The notes: generated by a model from the sequence alone, not told the origin. DNA of 64,000 nt from Durusdinium trenchii (GCA_963970005.1 CAXAMN010021385.1:970785-1034784); one strand, 5' to 3'. Shown: positions 14,401 through 26,368, numbered from the stretch's first letter. Program-made: numbers and translations.

Positions 14401-15962
14401 CTCTTCTGTTTTTGCTAAGTCACTGGGAATCCCTGACTGAGCCTAAGTCTTTCGTTGTGCTTGTTGCAGGCGCGGGCGAAAGCAAAGGCAGCAAGGCTGG
14501 ACAACTGATGTTTGTGATGTCCACAGTGGCCACAGATCGCTTGCTTTGCCTCTGTCATTACCAGGCCAAAGCGGCCAGTTTGCATGCTTAAGAAGCTTTG
14601 GTCACTGTCATTCTCCAGGAAGGGTGTGCATTTGATCAAGGGCTTGGTGAGAAGCCTAGCCTCAGGTCGCTGTGGTACTTCAGCAGAGAGATGATTACAT
14701 ACGGTGGTACACAGGGTATGTTTGTTTGAACAGATTCCAGACAAGTCGGAAGTCTCGTGGTTTTCAACCCTAGCAGGATGATGCTGGCCGTCCAAAAAAG
14801 AAAACGGACATAACATTCATCAATCGTTCAATCTGCATCCTCGGGTTGCTGGACCAATGATGACGAATGCATCTATGTGCACCCAGGATACCTACAAGCC
14901 TGGAAGGAAGAAGGCGCAAGGTGATGCCAAGCGGAAGGCTTGGTGGTTCTCTTTGCATTCTTCGTTTGAGTCGTTCCGTTTCGTTCTAAAATTCTTAGCC
15001 GTTCCATTTCGTTAGAGCGGCGAGTTTCACGGCCACCCACAGCCACCGCCGTGTTGTTGGTCCCAGGCCCCAGGCCCTCTCTGGCCACTTAGTCAGCTCG
15101 CTAGGTGACTCATTGTTCAAGAGGGTTGCAGCTGGGGGAGGTAGCTGAGCTTCCAGTGCCTCGCATGCTTAAAGGACTCCTAAAATATCTTTAGCAATAC
15201 TAGAACTGCTGTTTGAGACATCTATAATCATAATTATAATATGCTGATATATTATGTATATATTCGCTTCTGCAGCCTGTGAATCAACGGTGCTAATCCA
15301 CCTTGATGCTGCCAGGGATCCAAGCTGGAACCTTTCGCGTACGTGCGCCTGAACCCCAAGGCCGAGCTCTGCACCGACTAGTCGGACCTGATCGGTGGCC
15401 CATGTTTACTCCATTTCGGTGACTGAAGCTCTTTTGCTCGTGAGCAGGTGACCAAAGAAAAGTTCAAGACCAAAGCCACCGAAACCTTTGCCCGAGTGGT
15501 TCAAGGTGCCAAGAAAGGTGTGGTGAAGGCGGGACTGGGAAGGCGAGACATCCACCCGACATGGTGGTGCTTCACTCGACTGGTGATGCTTCCATAGCAC
15601 TAATCACTAATCCGACTAGTTATATACTGTAATCCCTGGTATTTCCCTGTGGCAGGGCATGAAGGCGCGGGCCCGTGAACAGAAGTTGAAGAACGCCAGA
15701 GAGGCCAAGAAGAAGCCCGGATGCCCGGTGGAATGTCACAGACGGTCACACAGCTGGGCAGCTGAAGCCTTCTTGAGATTTCAGTTGATGGTACCCATTT
15801 GACAATGCCTTTGATGAAAGATAATTTGTTGTGATTCACATTTCTGTGATTCTCAACTAGAGTGCTTGTTTGGCGCATGCGGGCACCATTCAGCCGCGAA
15901 CACTCCAAAGCGGACCTAGGAAGCAGGCCCGCTCCAAAGTCCGGCGAGTGGGCTCGCGCTAG
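5428..15962 (+). CDS. RRP12: RRP12-like ribosome-biogenesis protein, C-terminal half, multi-exon
   Basis: RRP12 is a HEAT-repeat (NUC173) factor for pre-ribosome maturation and export. Exons read: 5428-5463, 6246-6329, 7030-~7098, 8070-8123, 8635-8692, 9281-9319, 10080-10133, ~10857-10930, 11434-11521, 11611-11658, 11731-11772, 11933-~12033, 13104-13197, ~14470-14487, 14887-14937, 15316-15360, 15448-15528, 15656-~15715, 15894-15962. Their order follows the family: TTIIPEVLFHL, VSAGLAGLS, AVLKFTKVVVFVV, MLVRSIVERLVK, acidic LLDAWEAESDEED, STWIQEDGDVPIDFM, RFAVDGRLVVDE, YKPGRKKAQGDAKRK, LEPFAYVRLNPK, and a basic tail ending in TAG. Four donors from 8124 to 10134 are GC; others are GT, with probable GA. 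The N-terminal half should lie before 5428 and was not assembled. The last junction and a few phases are uncertain. The family call is firm because at least eight segments match in the right order. Confidence 0.85.
5620..5780. repeat. dispersed CTAGTAGC repeat, copy 2, as an inverted pair
   Basis: GCTACTAGTAACAAG words on the left face CTTGTTACTAGTAG words on the right around a short AT-rich centre (about 5685-5715), so the copy can fold back on itself. It lies in an intron of the RRP12-like gene. Confidence 0.65.
9117..9141. repeat. GT microsatellite in an intron
   Basis: Perfect GT repeat of about 12 units inside an RRP12-like intron. Confidence 0.9.
13745..13835. repeat. dispersed repeat, copy 3
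   Basis: GCTACGAACGGAGCAA words repeated with GCTCCTGGCC and CTACTAGGAACAAG. The CGAACGGAGC variant also appears in copies 4 and 6, so the family has at least two word types. Confidence 0.65.
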
Positions 15963-18690
15963 GCGACGCTAGGCAAAGTGAGAGCGTGTCTCGGCAGCGA
16001 CGGCATGAAGCATGACAGTTATGTGTATTAGTTAGCTCATGATTGTTCAAATGATTGTTCAAACACCCAAAGACGAGTCTTTGTTTGTCTCTCTTGTTTT
16101 TGCGCTAGTTAATGTCATCAGACTCAGACTGATGTTTGCAAAGATCGATGTGTGGCGGCCATAAGACCGCACAGAGATCTGTGACCAGTCTGGCGGCTGA
16201 GTCGCCGGATGCCAGCGCTGAAAATCATGAAACGTGGAGAGATCGCGCGGAGTCCGCAAGTGTTTCCGCAAGTGATTCCCGACCTCTCCCAAGCTGGAGT
16301 TGCTGCTTTTGGGAGACCTCCCAAGCCATGTTGATGCTGGAACGGTTGTTCGGTTGTCGCGGTTGTTCTGTTTCTGCTGCGACGACTTATGGTTATGAGG
16401 TCTTTGAAATGTTTTGCTGGCCGCTGTAGCTGTTTGGCATGGTGCACTGGACTGGCAGGAAGCCGAAGGAGAAGAAAGAGAAACCCAAACCTGCAGCCGA
16501 CAAGGCACTTTGATCCTTGAGGTTTGAGTGAAAGGCTAATTACTGGCAAAAGGATTGTGGATGATTGTGGTTGTTATACTAGAAAAGCATTTGGTCATCG
16601 ATACTGTGACACGCGCGAGTCCTGCCAGGCTTCAGACAAGCTTACACTCGAGGCACGCTGGTGGTGGCTACTTGGTTCCATGTCCTCTCCACCCCTTCGA
16701 CCTTGCAGTGCAGCTTGGCAGATCGCATACCAGGGTCAATATATATATATATCAGTCTATGCAATACATTATATAGTCGATTCAATAGAGTTCTGTGAAT
16801 AACTCAAGCAAGCTCTTGTAAGTGCTCTTGTAGCAGGACTTCATGCAAAAACTCGCTTCGAAGAACGGTGTGAAGCAGGAGGAGTGCGCCATGTCCATTG
16901 ACTTCCTGCACCAGCAACCACGCGTGCTCTTCTATGCTTGCCCTGCAGGTACGTCGCTCCAAGATCAGAGCGAGAATGGGAGAAGCTTCTGGTCTCTGTT
17001 GCTGGTCGGATCTTCAACAGGCTTTGAAAGGGGCATGTATGTGACATGTGCATGTGTTTCACCTGCAAGCAACATCTTAAGTGTGCGCGACTGATTCAGA
17101 ACAGGACCTGTGGAACCGACAATGATGTGGGCTGCATGGGGGAAACACATGGGGTACTTACTTGGGGAACCAGCTTTGTGTGCGTGTCGTTTTGGCCACG
17201 AAGCCTTATGAAATGGCATGTGGGGAGACGAGCTGGCACAACATGAGGCGCTCATGGACTGCTTATCCAACCAGTTTTACTTCCCTTGCGTTTCGGGGAC
17301 TCGACTCAGAGCCGTTTGGTCTTCAGGCAATCAGAAGAGCTGTGAGAGTGGAAATACTTGGTGTTGAATTCTGAAGACATGATTCATGTTTCTAGATCCA
17401 CTAGGCATCTTGAATATAGTGTGGCCTGGACTTGCTGTAGTGGTTAGGCACGCTTGAGCATGAATTCTGAACTGAATGCAAGTGTGGCCTGGAGCTAAAA
17501 GGTGGCTGGGTCAACCCGTCTCTAGAGCTGCCAGCCTTCTTTGGGCCAACTGTTTCATAAGTCTGGTGACGTGGTTTGTACAACTGTGTCCACCTACGAA
17601 ATGCTGAAATCCATGGTGACAAAGGACCTTGGTGTGTCAGAAACCTTTTGCTCCAGCCAACAACAAAGACCTTCCAGGGTGGCTGACGAAGGCCCCTAAG
17701 CCCTGACTTTGCATGAGAGAAAGGGTGATCGCCCCTTCATGTTCACTTTTCTGGTAGAACTTGATGTGCATTCTTGCTTTGTTACATGGCAAACACGAAA
17801 TTTATTTGCCCAAGACTATGGCAGTTATATAGCCCTGTGTCCTTTCGTCGAAACGCGATTCATCGAACAACAGACATGCTCAGCTTGCAGTGTGCTTTGT
17901 CCTCGCTCGGCCGACAGTGACACGACTCACAGCAGCTGTTTTCGCCTCCTCGCTCATGGCAGTCGCGTTCACATGTTGTTGCCATTCTTGAAAGCTAATT
18001 CATTGCAGTCAACTGAGCAGCAAGAACCAACACCAGATATCACCAGATTATCCATGTGGAAGTGTCGTGATTCAACTTCTACGACTCTTCCAAGGCGGCA
18101 TCTCAAGCGTTTCGCGTCTCGCCGGTGATTTTCCCTCGCAAGACGCGATGGCTGGCGTCCGCAATCTTCGGCGGCTGTTCACCGAAACTCAGTTTGGAGG
18201 AACTTCTACCGCCTGTCCGTTTGTTGGATTGCCCAAGGTTTAAGGGTTTGAAAGATGACAGTGGGACAAAGCTGGTTCAGTCGTTTTGTGTACATGTGCA
18301 CGCATTGTGTGGCATACGTTTGTGTCATGGCACACCACATCCAACAGCACCGTTGCTGAGGCCCTCTTCTTCGGCTCGTTGTTCAAGGTCACCTTCGTCT
18401 CGAGCCCCTTTCGCCCAACACGCGACCGAACTCGCCTTGATGCACTACCGGAATCTGGAGGTGCGACTTTGGAGGCGCGTTGGGGATGTTAGGGGATTCT
18501 GTTCCAACTAGGAGCGTTCGGACGCTACGAACGGGGCTCCTGGCCTTACTAGAAACAAGAAGCTACTAGGGCCTAGGGGCTCCTGGCATCGCTACTAGGA
18601 GCAAGGATGCTACTAGGACGCTACTAGGACTCGGTTTGCACTTGAGGAATGATCCTTGAAGTCCCTTGAAGTCCTTTTGGTCCGTGTGAG
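15963..18690 (+). other. unassigned + strand exons between RRP12 and the hydrolase
   Basis: No named gene, but exon-like segments are present. Positions 16459-16504 follow TGGCAG, encode a Lys-rich peptide (KPKEKKEKPKPAADK) and end at a GC donor. Positions 16837-16948 follow TAGCAG, are open for 37 codons starting DFMQKLASKNG, and end at GTACGT. Further open segments lie near 17550-17640, 18050-18230 and 18360-18500. They could be the N-terminal part of the alpha/beta hydrolase pre-protein or a separate small gene; I cannot join them with confidence. Confidence 0.4.
18509..18630. repeat. dispersed repeat, copy 4
   Basis: CTACGAACGGGGCTCCTGGCC, CTAGAAACAAGAAGCTACTAGG and GCTACTAGGAGCAAGGATGC words, just upstream of the first recognised hydrolase exon. 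Confidence 0.65.
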
Positions 18691-21600
18691 GCAGAAGGCA
18701 TCCCGAAGACCAATCCGCAGGGCATCCAGAATCAAATCTGGCAGTGGCGTGGGCAGCGTCTTGTGGCAAGCACGTCATGGGATATATTTTTGTTGGACGA
18801 CCGTTGTCACTGTGACGAATGTGGTGGATGATGTTTGGATGCTGTGTATGTTCGGCTTACTGTAATAGTTCTCGTCCTGCTAGAAGCCTCGTACCACTCA
18901 AGGGGATGAACCTCACTCCCAATCTTCAATTTGGGTGGGTTTCATTTGGCTTCATCCTACATGATGGTATAATTAGTATAGGACCCAGTCAACTTTCTCG
19001 ACTCTGCATACATTTCAGCGGGGCATTCTTAGAGCTTGGTCAGGCTTGGGAGAGTTTTGTCACGCCAACCCACGCATCCATTGGACTGTGGAGCAGTTGG
19101 ACCGTCCTTTTCAGGGGACCGTTCAAGCATTTTCCATGTGAAGGAATTCAAAGCGGGGAATGCTTGGCGGAATTCAAAGGAGTCTAATTAGTTGATATTA
19201 GTTGTACGACACTGTTTTTTAAGCCACACCTTGTTGCCTACTGTGGTCACCGTTTTGCGAATGGTCGGATCTGCCAAGCAAAAACCGGACCTGACCTGTC
19301 GGATCACGTGCCCGATGTGCCGGCGTGAAGCTCCTTTTCCGAAAGCAATCATTGCACGCAGCAGTTCACCAAGAACACTTTGATTCCTCGTGTCGGTTTG
19401 TTATCAAGTCCTATCAATAGTATCAGTCTCTTGTTTCAAGACCAAGCCAGCCGTGTGATGACACCAATAGATTCCACCAGAATTTGTGCACTTTCTTCCG
19501 CTGCCTGGAGAATGAAGCGCGTCACAAAGTACTGAAGCTGATGTCATCGCTGGAGACCGCCTTACCCTTGACGCACAGTCAAGCAAACCTACCTTCATCA
19601 GCCTCTGCCAGTGTGCCTACAATTTTTGGGGCATTGGTTGATGCGGCTTTGGACCTGGAAGAGAACACGGTGCAGGTGTTGGAACAGGCAGCAGAGCTCC
19701 AGTACTGCCGTCAATGTGGCGCCGAAGATCCAGGAGCACGCCATGATGAGATTGGGCAATTCTACTGTGACTATTGCTGGCAGTGTTGGGAAGGAACGCC
19801 GTCGAAGAAAGCAGTCGAGGTTGCAGAAAAGTTTCCGCGGCCAGAGCCAAGGCTGCACAAAATCTTTCAGATGCCGAAGCTTGGTCAAGGGCATTTATCA
19901 CCCTTGCACTGTGATTCCTGTTCTTACAAAGTGGTCCCTGAAGACTGTCTTCTCGCTGCCGAACGCTTGACACGTGATGCACCACGTCAACATCCTCCTA
20001 GTCAACCACTCGTGTTGCTCTGCCCTTAAATGAACAAACCTATAGTGTATATATAGTTAATATATTGTGTGAAAATGTTGGATTTTGTTGAATTTGTTAA
20101 GTGGTGTATATTATACTATAGATGTTTGTCCAACGCTCATTTTCTTTGCAGTTCAAGAGGAAAGCTCAAGAATCCCAGTAGTAAGGCAAGTGGACCACTT
20201 AGCCACAGCTAGCTTGAACTGAACAGTCTTTACAAGAAGCTTCCGACAATCTCAGGTTGTGTGGCTGTAGCCTGGAACGCTCTGGCGGTGCCAACGGTCC
20301 GGCTGCACCCACCTTGCTGGGCGAACTTTGCAAAAACACTACCTGGCAAGTCGTCGCGGAAAAGTCCTTCCCCATCGAACGGGACGTTGCTCTGTATGTG
20401 CCAGGCGTCATGGTGTTCCGGCTCCAGGGCGAAAAAATGCCATTGCCGCGGCCATTTGGAATTGCTGTTCTCGCTGCAGCTCCAAGCACTTGGGCCGGAG
20501 AGAATGAATCGGCAGAATTCCAAGCTGCCCTGCTGCACTCAGGCTCTCAAGACAACCTTGCGTCTATTTTAGTCTATAGATAGAAATTGTTGCAGTTCTC
20601 CGCCCTTGAAGCATTCCACCAACCCGAATAAAGACCTAGGATCTACAATCTCGCATACATGGGATTATTCAGATCTGCAAGCACCACGAACATGGCAGCC
20701 TGGTGCTGGGTGCTTGGGGCTGTGGCGTTAGAAAGCACCCGCCACAGTTGGTCGCTGAAGCATTTAAACAAGCGTTGGACTTGCATTGTGGCTGCTTTTC
20801 TGAGGTAGTTTTTGCAATCAAGAATGACCAGAAAGCTGTAGAAGCCTTCCAATCAGTCTTCCAGTCTGATTTTCACTAGGCACTGGCTCCGCTGTTAGGA
20901 AAGAGCCGTCTATGATTCGACGTAGCTGTTCGCAGAAGAGGTCTGAGGAGAGCCTGATGTCAGCAAGATCATGATCAGCAAAAAGAGCTCTTGGATCATT
21001 GGTCTGGTGGATCAGCAAGACATGTCACCAAACTGCCGGGACTATGCCGGAGTCTTATCCACTAGCCACATCCGCCTTGAGTTTGTTGGCGCACAAGAGA
21101 AACCTTAGGTACTTAACCCCTGGAATCCAGGGAAGGTTTTTGTTGGAGTTTAAGAACCTCACTCTGTGAGAAGCACTTGCTGAATGTGCTAGATTTCACT
21201 CCTACATTTCATGCAAAGCCTTCTCTCCAAAGAAAAGATCGGACGGGAAACTCTCGAAAGCGAAGGCTCAACTTTACGAGCGGTTGATCATTTGAGATGG
21301 CTCGTTTTTCCCCAAATGCCATTGGTGTTTGGGGACGACGAGGGGCTTCTTATATTGGAAACGCACGTCTTTTTTTTGTTCTCTTTGGGTCTCCTTCCTG
21401 GCGGCAAGTGACAAGCGTTCACTTACCAAGGCAAATCTGGAAGTGGACGTGTTCCGATTGAATGCTTCATGTGTCATCTTCAATTTGCGCTGCCCCGTTA
21501 TTTCCATAACTACGATACTTTGCTCTTTGTGGATGGGACATGGCAAAGGCTCACATGATCATTGGTCTTCGAGCTTGAAGTTGAACTGCGCAATCTGGCT

Positions 21601-24600
21601 TCGGCCATCCCTACAAACGAACCGGTAGCCACTTTTCCAGGACCAGCAGGTACCCTCTAAATGTGGTGTCGTCATGCAAATCGTGGGACCTGATTTGGGG
21701 TTCTTGACCTTGGCCAAAAGCTTGCCAGGTACCCAATGTTGAATACCTTGTACCTTAAACAGGATGTCGTTTGATTTTGTGTTTAGGAAATTTGCCATGT
21801 TGGACCGCTCTAGCTGCATTTGCCAGCTCAGACAATTTGGAATGTCTGACAGTCACGCGGTGTTCCCACTGAGCCAACATGCTGATACAAGTTTCGGTTT
21901 CGTTGCACGACCTTCATCCGTCATGTTTAAAAGTTTGAAGCCCGGCACCATGTGTCAGAGCAGAAACAAGCAGAGGAAGCCTTTAAAGGCTACCGAGTAC
22001 TGTCATGTTTTTGCGCTCAACTCTAGCAACTTAGGCCACGATTTGTAGCTGACAGCGGTAGTTCTGTTGCCAAGGTATTCGCTATCAAAGCATTGGAGAG
22101 GAGAATGATGGACCTAGCGTCCTCTTGGTCCATGGCTTGTGCCTTGGAATCTTATGTTTGCCAGAAACCATGGTCTTGAACCAGAGGACCTCAAAGCGAT
22201 GACCACCTCGAATGCGGGAACAGGGCAGCTGCGAGTAAGAGTTCCTTTTGCGCAAAAGGCGGCAGTGTGTTTGCTAGCTGGCCAGACCTTTCGTTGAACT
22301 TCTTTTGTTGGAAGCATCATGAAGCATTCCGACAGTTCACCATGCCTATCTTGTCTATCCTGTTGCCAAGCAATCTTTGGCGCCATGAGGTTTGTAAACG
22401 CTGATCATTGGCGACAGAACATGCCGGCCTTGGCGAAAGCTGGCTTTCGTGTTTTTTCCATCGACCTGCTGGGCTATGGCTATAGCCTCTCAGCCAGATG
22501 GTGAGCGTTGACACAGCCAGATGCGAAAGACAAGACCATGGTGACCATGCCACAACACCTGAGGCTCCAAACCAGACCCCTATGGTGAAGAAGCTCGTGC
22601 CATCAACGGAGAGAAGGGCCGCAGGTGAACGGCGGCATTTGGTGTCCACCTCTCATGGAATGTTGGATAGCGTATAGTAACCCAGTGCGTCAGGAGTTCA
22701 TCTTGGGTTTTATAAACTGAGTGAAAGTGTAAGTTTGAGTTTGTTTTTTTGCTCTAGAAATTGCCCAAACTTGCGGTGTTGAGGACCCGTTGAACCGGGT
22801 CGCTGACTGATTGTTGGTCCCGTGCAGGTTGGGCTCCCCGAAAGCCAACTTGGGCACTGCCTGGGGTGGAGAGCGAAGAGACGTCGAGGTGCCCTTGGAG
22901 CATCCATTGGGATCAGCCTCTCAGCGAATCGTGAACGTGTTGGCCGTGTTGGTGAAGATATTATATGCTTGCTTTGGAATGTATTGAAAATTCCTTTGCA
23001 GAGCCTATATAGAGGAAACCAATCGACAGCGTTCATACTGATGAGACAAAACCACAAAAAAGGCTCTTGCTAAGAACGGACAAGCTCAGGTCTACAATTT
23101 CTACACTTGGAGTGAAGAGATTCGAGACTTTGCGCGGGAGATCATTCAAGCCGGCCCAAAGGGTGACTTGTCCAAGCCCAGATTCATTCAGTTCTGATTC
23201 CTTTCCTGGAGTAACTGGTTGAGTTCAACTCAACCAAGTAATCCATTGTCCCCCAAGGTTTACTCCTGTCATTCAGTGTGTTCCTAAGAGCCATGATGGC
23301 GTGCGCCCAGGTGTGGCTCTGGTGGCCAATTCCATCGGCTCGATTTCAGGCTGCGCACTTGCAGCGTGAAGATCTCTCCAAAGAGACAACAGAATATCAT
23401 ACAGTACCCACTATACAGGTTGGTTTTGACCCGGTGAAGATGTGCTTCAAAACGTGTGAAGTGTGTATGGATGATGTCGAAGCGGATAAAGTCGAGTTCC
23501 GCAACTGCGCAGGATTCCGCAACTAGGATTCCGCAACTGTTTGGTCGGATTCCGCAACTGGGATTCCGCAACTGGGATTCCGAAACTAGGATTCCGCAAC
23601 TAGGATTCCGCAACTAGAATTCCGCAACTAGGATTCCGCAACTAGGATTCCGAAACTAGGATTCCGCAACTGTCAAGATTCCGCAACTAGGATTCCGCAA
23701 CATTGTGGACTCCCTCACTAGGATTCCGCAACTTTGTGAATGATGAGGGACACGATGGGGACAGGGGGTGTTGGGGGGTGGGGGGGGTTGGGTGGGGGGC
23801 TCATGACGTTGGTTTGGATGTGCTTCGAAGGTGATGTCACAGGCACACACGCTATCGCATGATGTGGAGATCACCAGTTGCAAGTTTCAGAAGGCAAGTT
23901 GCAGAATCTGACTTTCCAGTTTCAGAATACCAGTTGCAGAATCTGACTTTCCAGTTTCAGAATACCAGTTGCAGAATCTGACTTTCCAGTTTCAGAATAC
24001 AAGTTTCAGAATCCCAGTTTCAGAATCCTAGTTTCAGAACCCCAGTTTCAGAATCCTAGTTTCAGAACCCCAGTTTCAGAATACCAGTTTCAGAATCCAA
24101 GTTTCAAAACCCTAGTTTCAGAACCCCAGATTCAGAACCCTAGTTTCAGAATCCGACCGATTAGTTTCCGAATCCGGCTCTAACCATGTCGAAGCACAAC
24201 TTTTTTGGTATCCTGCCAGCACAATAATCTTGTCAAAGTTCCGCTGTGTCAATCCACCAGCGGCCCAACCCCCAATCCTGGTCACAGCAGTTGTGATATC
24301 ATTTCACATATCCTTTGACGCTTGGAGGTTTGCAGGCTGCTCTGGACGAGCAAGATCTCTTTAGCGGCTTGATGATTCTCAATCCAAACTTCCGGGACTC
24401 TTGGCCAGCTTGCTTGCAGATGTAGTAGTTGATCAAAAGGTCGACATTAGGCCTAGGTTCATTGAGATCCCTTCTATGTTGTTCGCAAAAGTTGTTTTTC
24501 GAGTTCGCAAAAGTAAAGATGTTTCGAAAGATCTGCGAGAGATTGGTATGTGGAAACAACCAAACCATGGAGAACAGCCCCCGCGAAAGGTAAACATGGA

Positions 24601-26368
24601 GTTCGCGAAAGATTCGCGAAAGTAAAGATCTTTTGCGAAGAATGGCGTTTCCGTAAGAAGGTATTTAGATCAACCAGCTTCAACCACCATGTGCAGTGTA
24701 GAAATCTATAGAAAGATCTCTCATGCGTTTCGTTGCGGCGTAGGTGACACCCCTTCTTCGCTCTCCTCAGCTCAGGAGTTGCACGTGGCAGAGCAACCGC
24801 CATTGATCAATCCGCTGGTCTGCTACTCAGAGCTCTATCATTTCCGCAGCTAGTCTTTGGATGCCTTTGGCTGAAGTCCTACATACTTGAATCTTGAATA
24901 TGATACAGATGAGCAATCGGCCTGTAAAGAAACTTCCTTCGCGCATTTTGCCAATATGGAGAGTGGTAAGTTTGATGAAAAGCACACAAGATTCATCCAG
25001 ATTCCAGGTATTTCAAACCATCGCGACAGAAACTCTGACATCCCATTGACTCATTCATATTGACTCATTGGGAGGTCTCTGCCATCCAGGGCTGGCTTCG
25101 CGACAATGGGCAGCCGTTGTTCGATTTCCTGGCCAAGCCTGACACGGTGAAGCAGATCCTGAAGGAGCGGGGCGCCCGTTTGGGGCCACCGTAAACGGCC
25201 CGCTTGGGCTCCAAACAGACGGCTTGATTGGGCTGGTGTTTTTCAAGATGTCCAGTCAAACATCCGGGCCATGTCTGAAACGGCGATATTAAGAAACAGA
25301 CACGGCCTGTTCCTTTATTTATGTGTTCTTCCTTTGTGCTTTTGCTGTGGATATTGGGCAATAGAAAGGTCGTTGAGGTATAAAGAGATTGTCTCGAGGC
25401 GGCAGGTGCAGGCTGCGCATCAGTGAACAAAACTTATTCAGTCTTATTCAACAGGCACTGTGCCAACCTTATCCCTTGAGAAATGGCAGAAAAAAAAACC
25501 TTGCAGGAGCCATACCACGATCCGGAGACGGTGACCGATGAGTTGGTGGACGTGCTCCTCACGCCCTTGCTCATCAAAGGCATCAAACGGCAAACTCAAT
25601 TTGTCACCAGCAGTACCCGCGGAGAGAAAAAACAACTTTACCACCAGATCAAAATATGCACGAAGGTTCGGCGACTGTGGTCTTCGATACTTTGTCATAT
25701 TCTGCTGGGCCTTTGCCAGAGCAGTGTTTTGGTGGCAAGCTTTGTGGAGGAAACTTGAGAAAACCCGTTCTTTGTGGTCAATACAGACATTTGCTTGATG
25801 CTTGTTTGTTAGAAGTTGGAAGTTGGAAGCCTTTGGTGGTGTTAGCATGACCAACTCAGGCTTTTGGCAGATCCAGGCCTATCCAAGCTTCCAGTGTGGG
25901 TTACGAAGCTGCAAGTGAAGTATGTGTTGATTAGCTTCACGTGTTTCCATCATTTGAGCCCTAAAAATTAATTTGATTAGAGCCACTAGCGTGACCGAGG
26001 TGTGTTTGGGTGAGAAGGACCCTTGGACGCCACTGGACCGAGTGCGCGCACTGGATCAATATCCACCTGTCCAACGTGTTGATGTGCTTCCAGGCAGGCG
26101 AGGGTTGGAGAAGCATTTGTTACTGGACTCCGTGAATCCACACAGAAGGGCTCGGTTCTGCAAAGACATTTACTCCATGCGTGGGAGCTTCTCCAAAGCC
26201 TCCTTGAAAATTCCTGCTTGTGGTCGAAAGGGTTCCTTGGGTTTCATTTAAACTGTTGCAGGTATTGGTCATTGCCCCCATGATGAATCTCCGGAAATTG
26301 TTAATCCGCTCTTGATTGATTTCTTGAAATCTGTACATCAGAAACAACTCGAAGCATCAATGGCCTAA
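18691..26368 (+). CDS. alpha/beta hydrolase fold protein, 14 exons
   Basis: Exons join in frame: 18691-18757, 22075-22138, 22390-22484, 22564-22610, 23075-23162, 23311-23360, 24336-24395, 24776-24817, 25090-25164, 25507-25579, 25666-25723, 25860-25899, 26000-26093, 26262-26368. Landmarks in order are IWQWRGQRIRYQ, the oxyanion strand VLLVHG, DHWRQNMPAL, FSIDLLGYGYS, the nucleophile elbow NSIGS, GLMILNP, TVTDELVDVLL, SYSAGPLPEQ, the acid residue in GEKDPWTP and the catalytic His in GHCPHDE. Ser, Asp and His of the triad are all present. Organisation resembles the plant and algal hydrolases related to pheophytinase; substrate is unknown. Donors by my reading are 6 GT, 4 GC and 3 GA, and 13 of 14 exons begin with G. 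The start codon and any targeting peptide lie upstream and were not found. The 18758-22074 intron holds another gene, and the AT island starts immediately after the TAA. Confidence 0.9.
19192..19383 (+). CDS. candidate exon with RING-like CxxC-CPMC segment
   Basis: An open + frame contains CRITCPMCRREAPFP, which has the spacing of the second half of a RING finger. Only one zinc half-site is visible. It lies inside the large hydrolase intron, upstream of the glycohydrolase-like gene, and may be an earlier exon of that gene or an unrelated fragment. Confidence 0.3.
   Translation: MILVVRHCFLSHTLLPTVVTVLRMVGSAKQKPDLTCRITCPMCRREAPFPKAIIARSSSPRTL
19484..20879 (+). CDS. microbial-type PARG-family (TIGR02452/DUF2263-like) protein, nested in an intron
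   Basis: Three coding segments are visible: 19484-20029 (one long frame), about 20245-20583, and about 20650-20879 ending in TAG. The last carries SLVLGAWGCGV followed by VAEAF and EVVFAIKN, the signature of the C-terminal part of the microbial-type poly(ADP-ribose) glycohydrolase family. The middle segment has YVPGVMVFR and VLAAAP, also family-like. A short QEES-containing stretch near 20154-20180 may be part of the catalytic region, but I did not find the usual PGGG loop. The first segment adds a cysteine-rich piece, YCRQCGAEDPG with YCDYCWQCW, and HCDSC, suggesting a zinc-binding extension. Removal of ADP-ribose is the family role; activity here is inferred. Exon junctions are not fully resolved. 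Confidence 0.65.
20880..22074. other. rest of hydrolase intron, no gene seen
   Basis: About 1.2 kb between the nested gene and the second hydrolase exon. Short open frames on both strands look like chance; no family motif was found. Confidence 0.5.
23503..23735. repeat. minisatellite array A, unit GGATTCCGCAACTA
   Basis: Around 14 imperfect copies of a 14-bp unit, GGATTCCGCAACTA, with variants (GGATTCCGAAACTA, GAATTCCGCAACTA). It lies in the intron between hydrolase exons 6 and 7. Confidence 0.9.
23755..23802 (+). other. G-rich tract, potential G-quadruplex
   Basis: Seven or more runs of at least three G separated by one to four bases, for example GGGGGTGTTGGGGGG. This fits the usual G-quadruplex pattern. 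It lies between arrays A and B. Confidence 0.75.
23876..24172. repeat. minisatellite array B, unit AGTTTCAGAATCC
   Basis: About 20 copies of a 13-14-bp unit, AGTTTCAGAATCC(C/T) with AGTTGCAGAATC variants, partly organised as a higher-order 30-31-bp repeat near 23900-24000. Its reverse complement, GGATTCTGAAACT, differs from the array A unit at two positions, so arrays A and B are diverged inverted copies. Confidence 0.9.

Noticed and set aside
23503..24172. CRISPR-like array
   Set aside because: Units are 13-14 bp with no regular unique spacers, in a eukaryotic intron.
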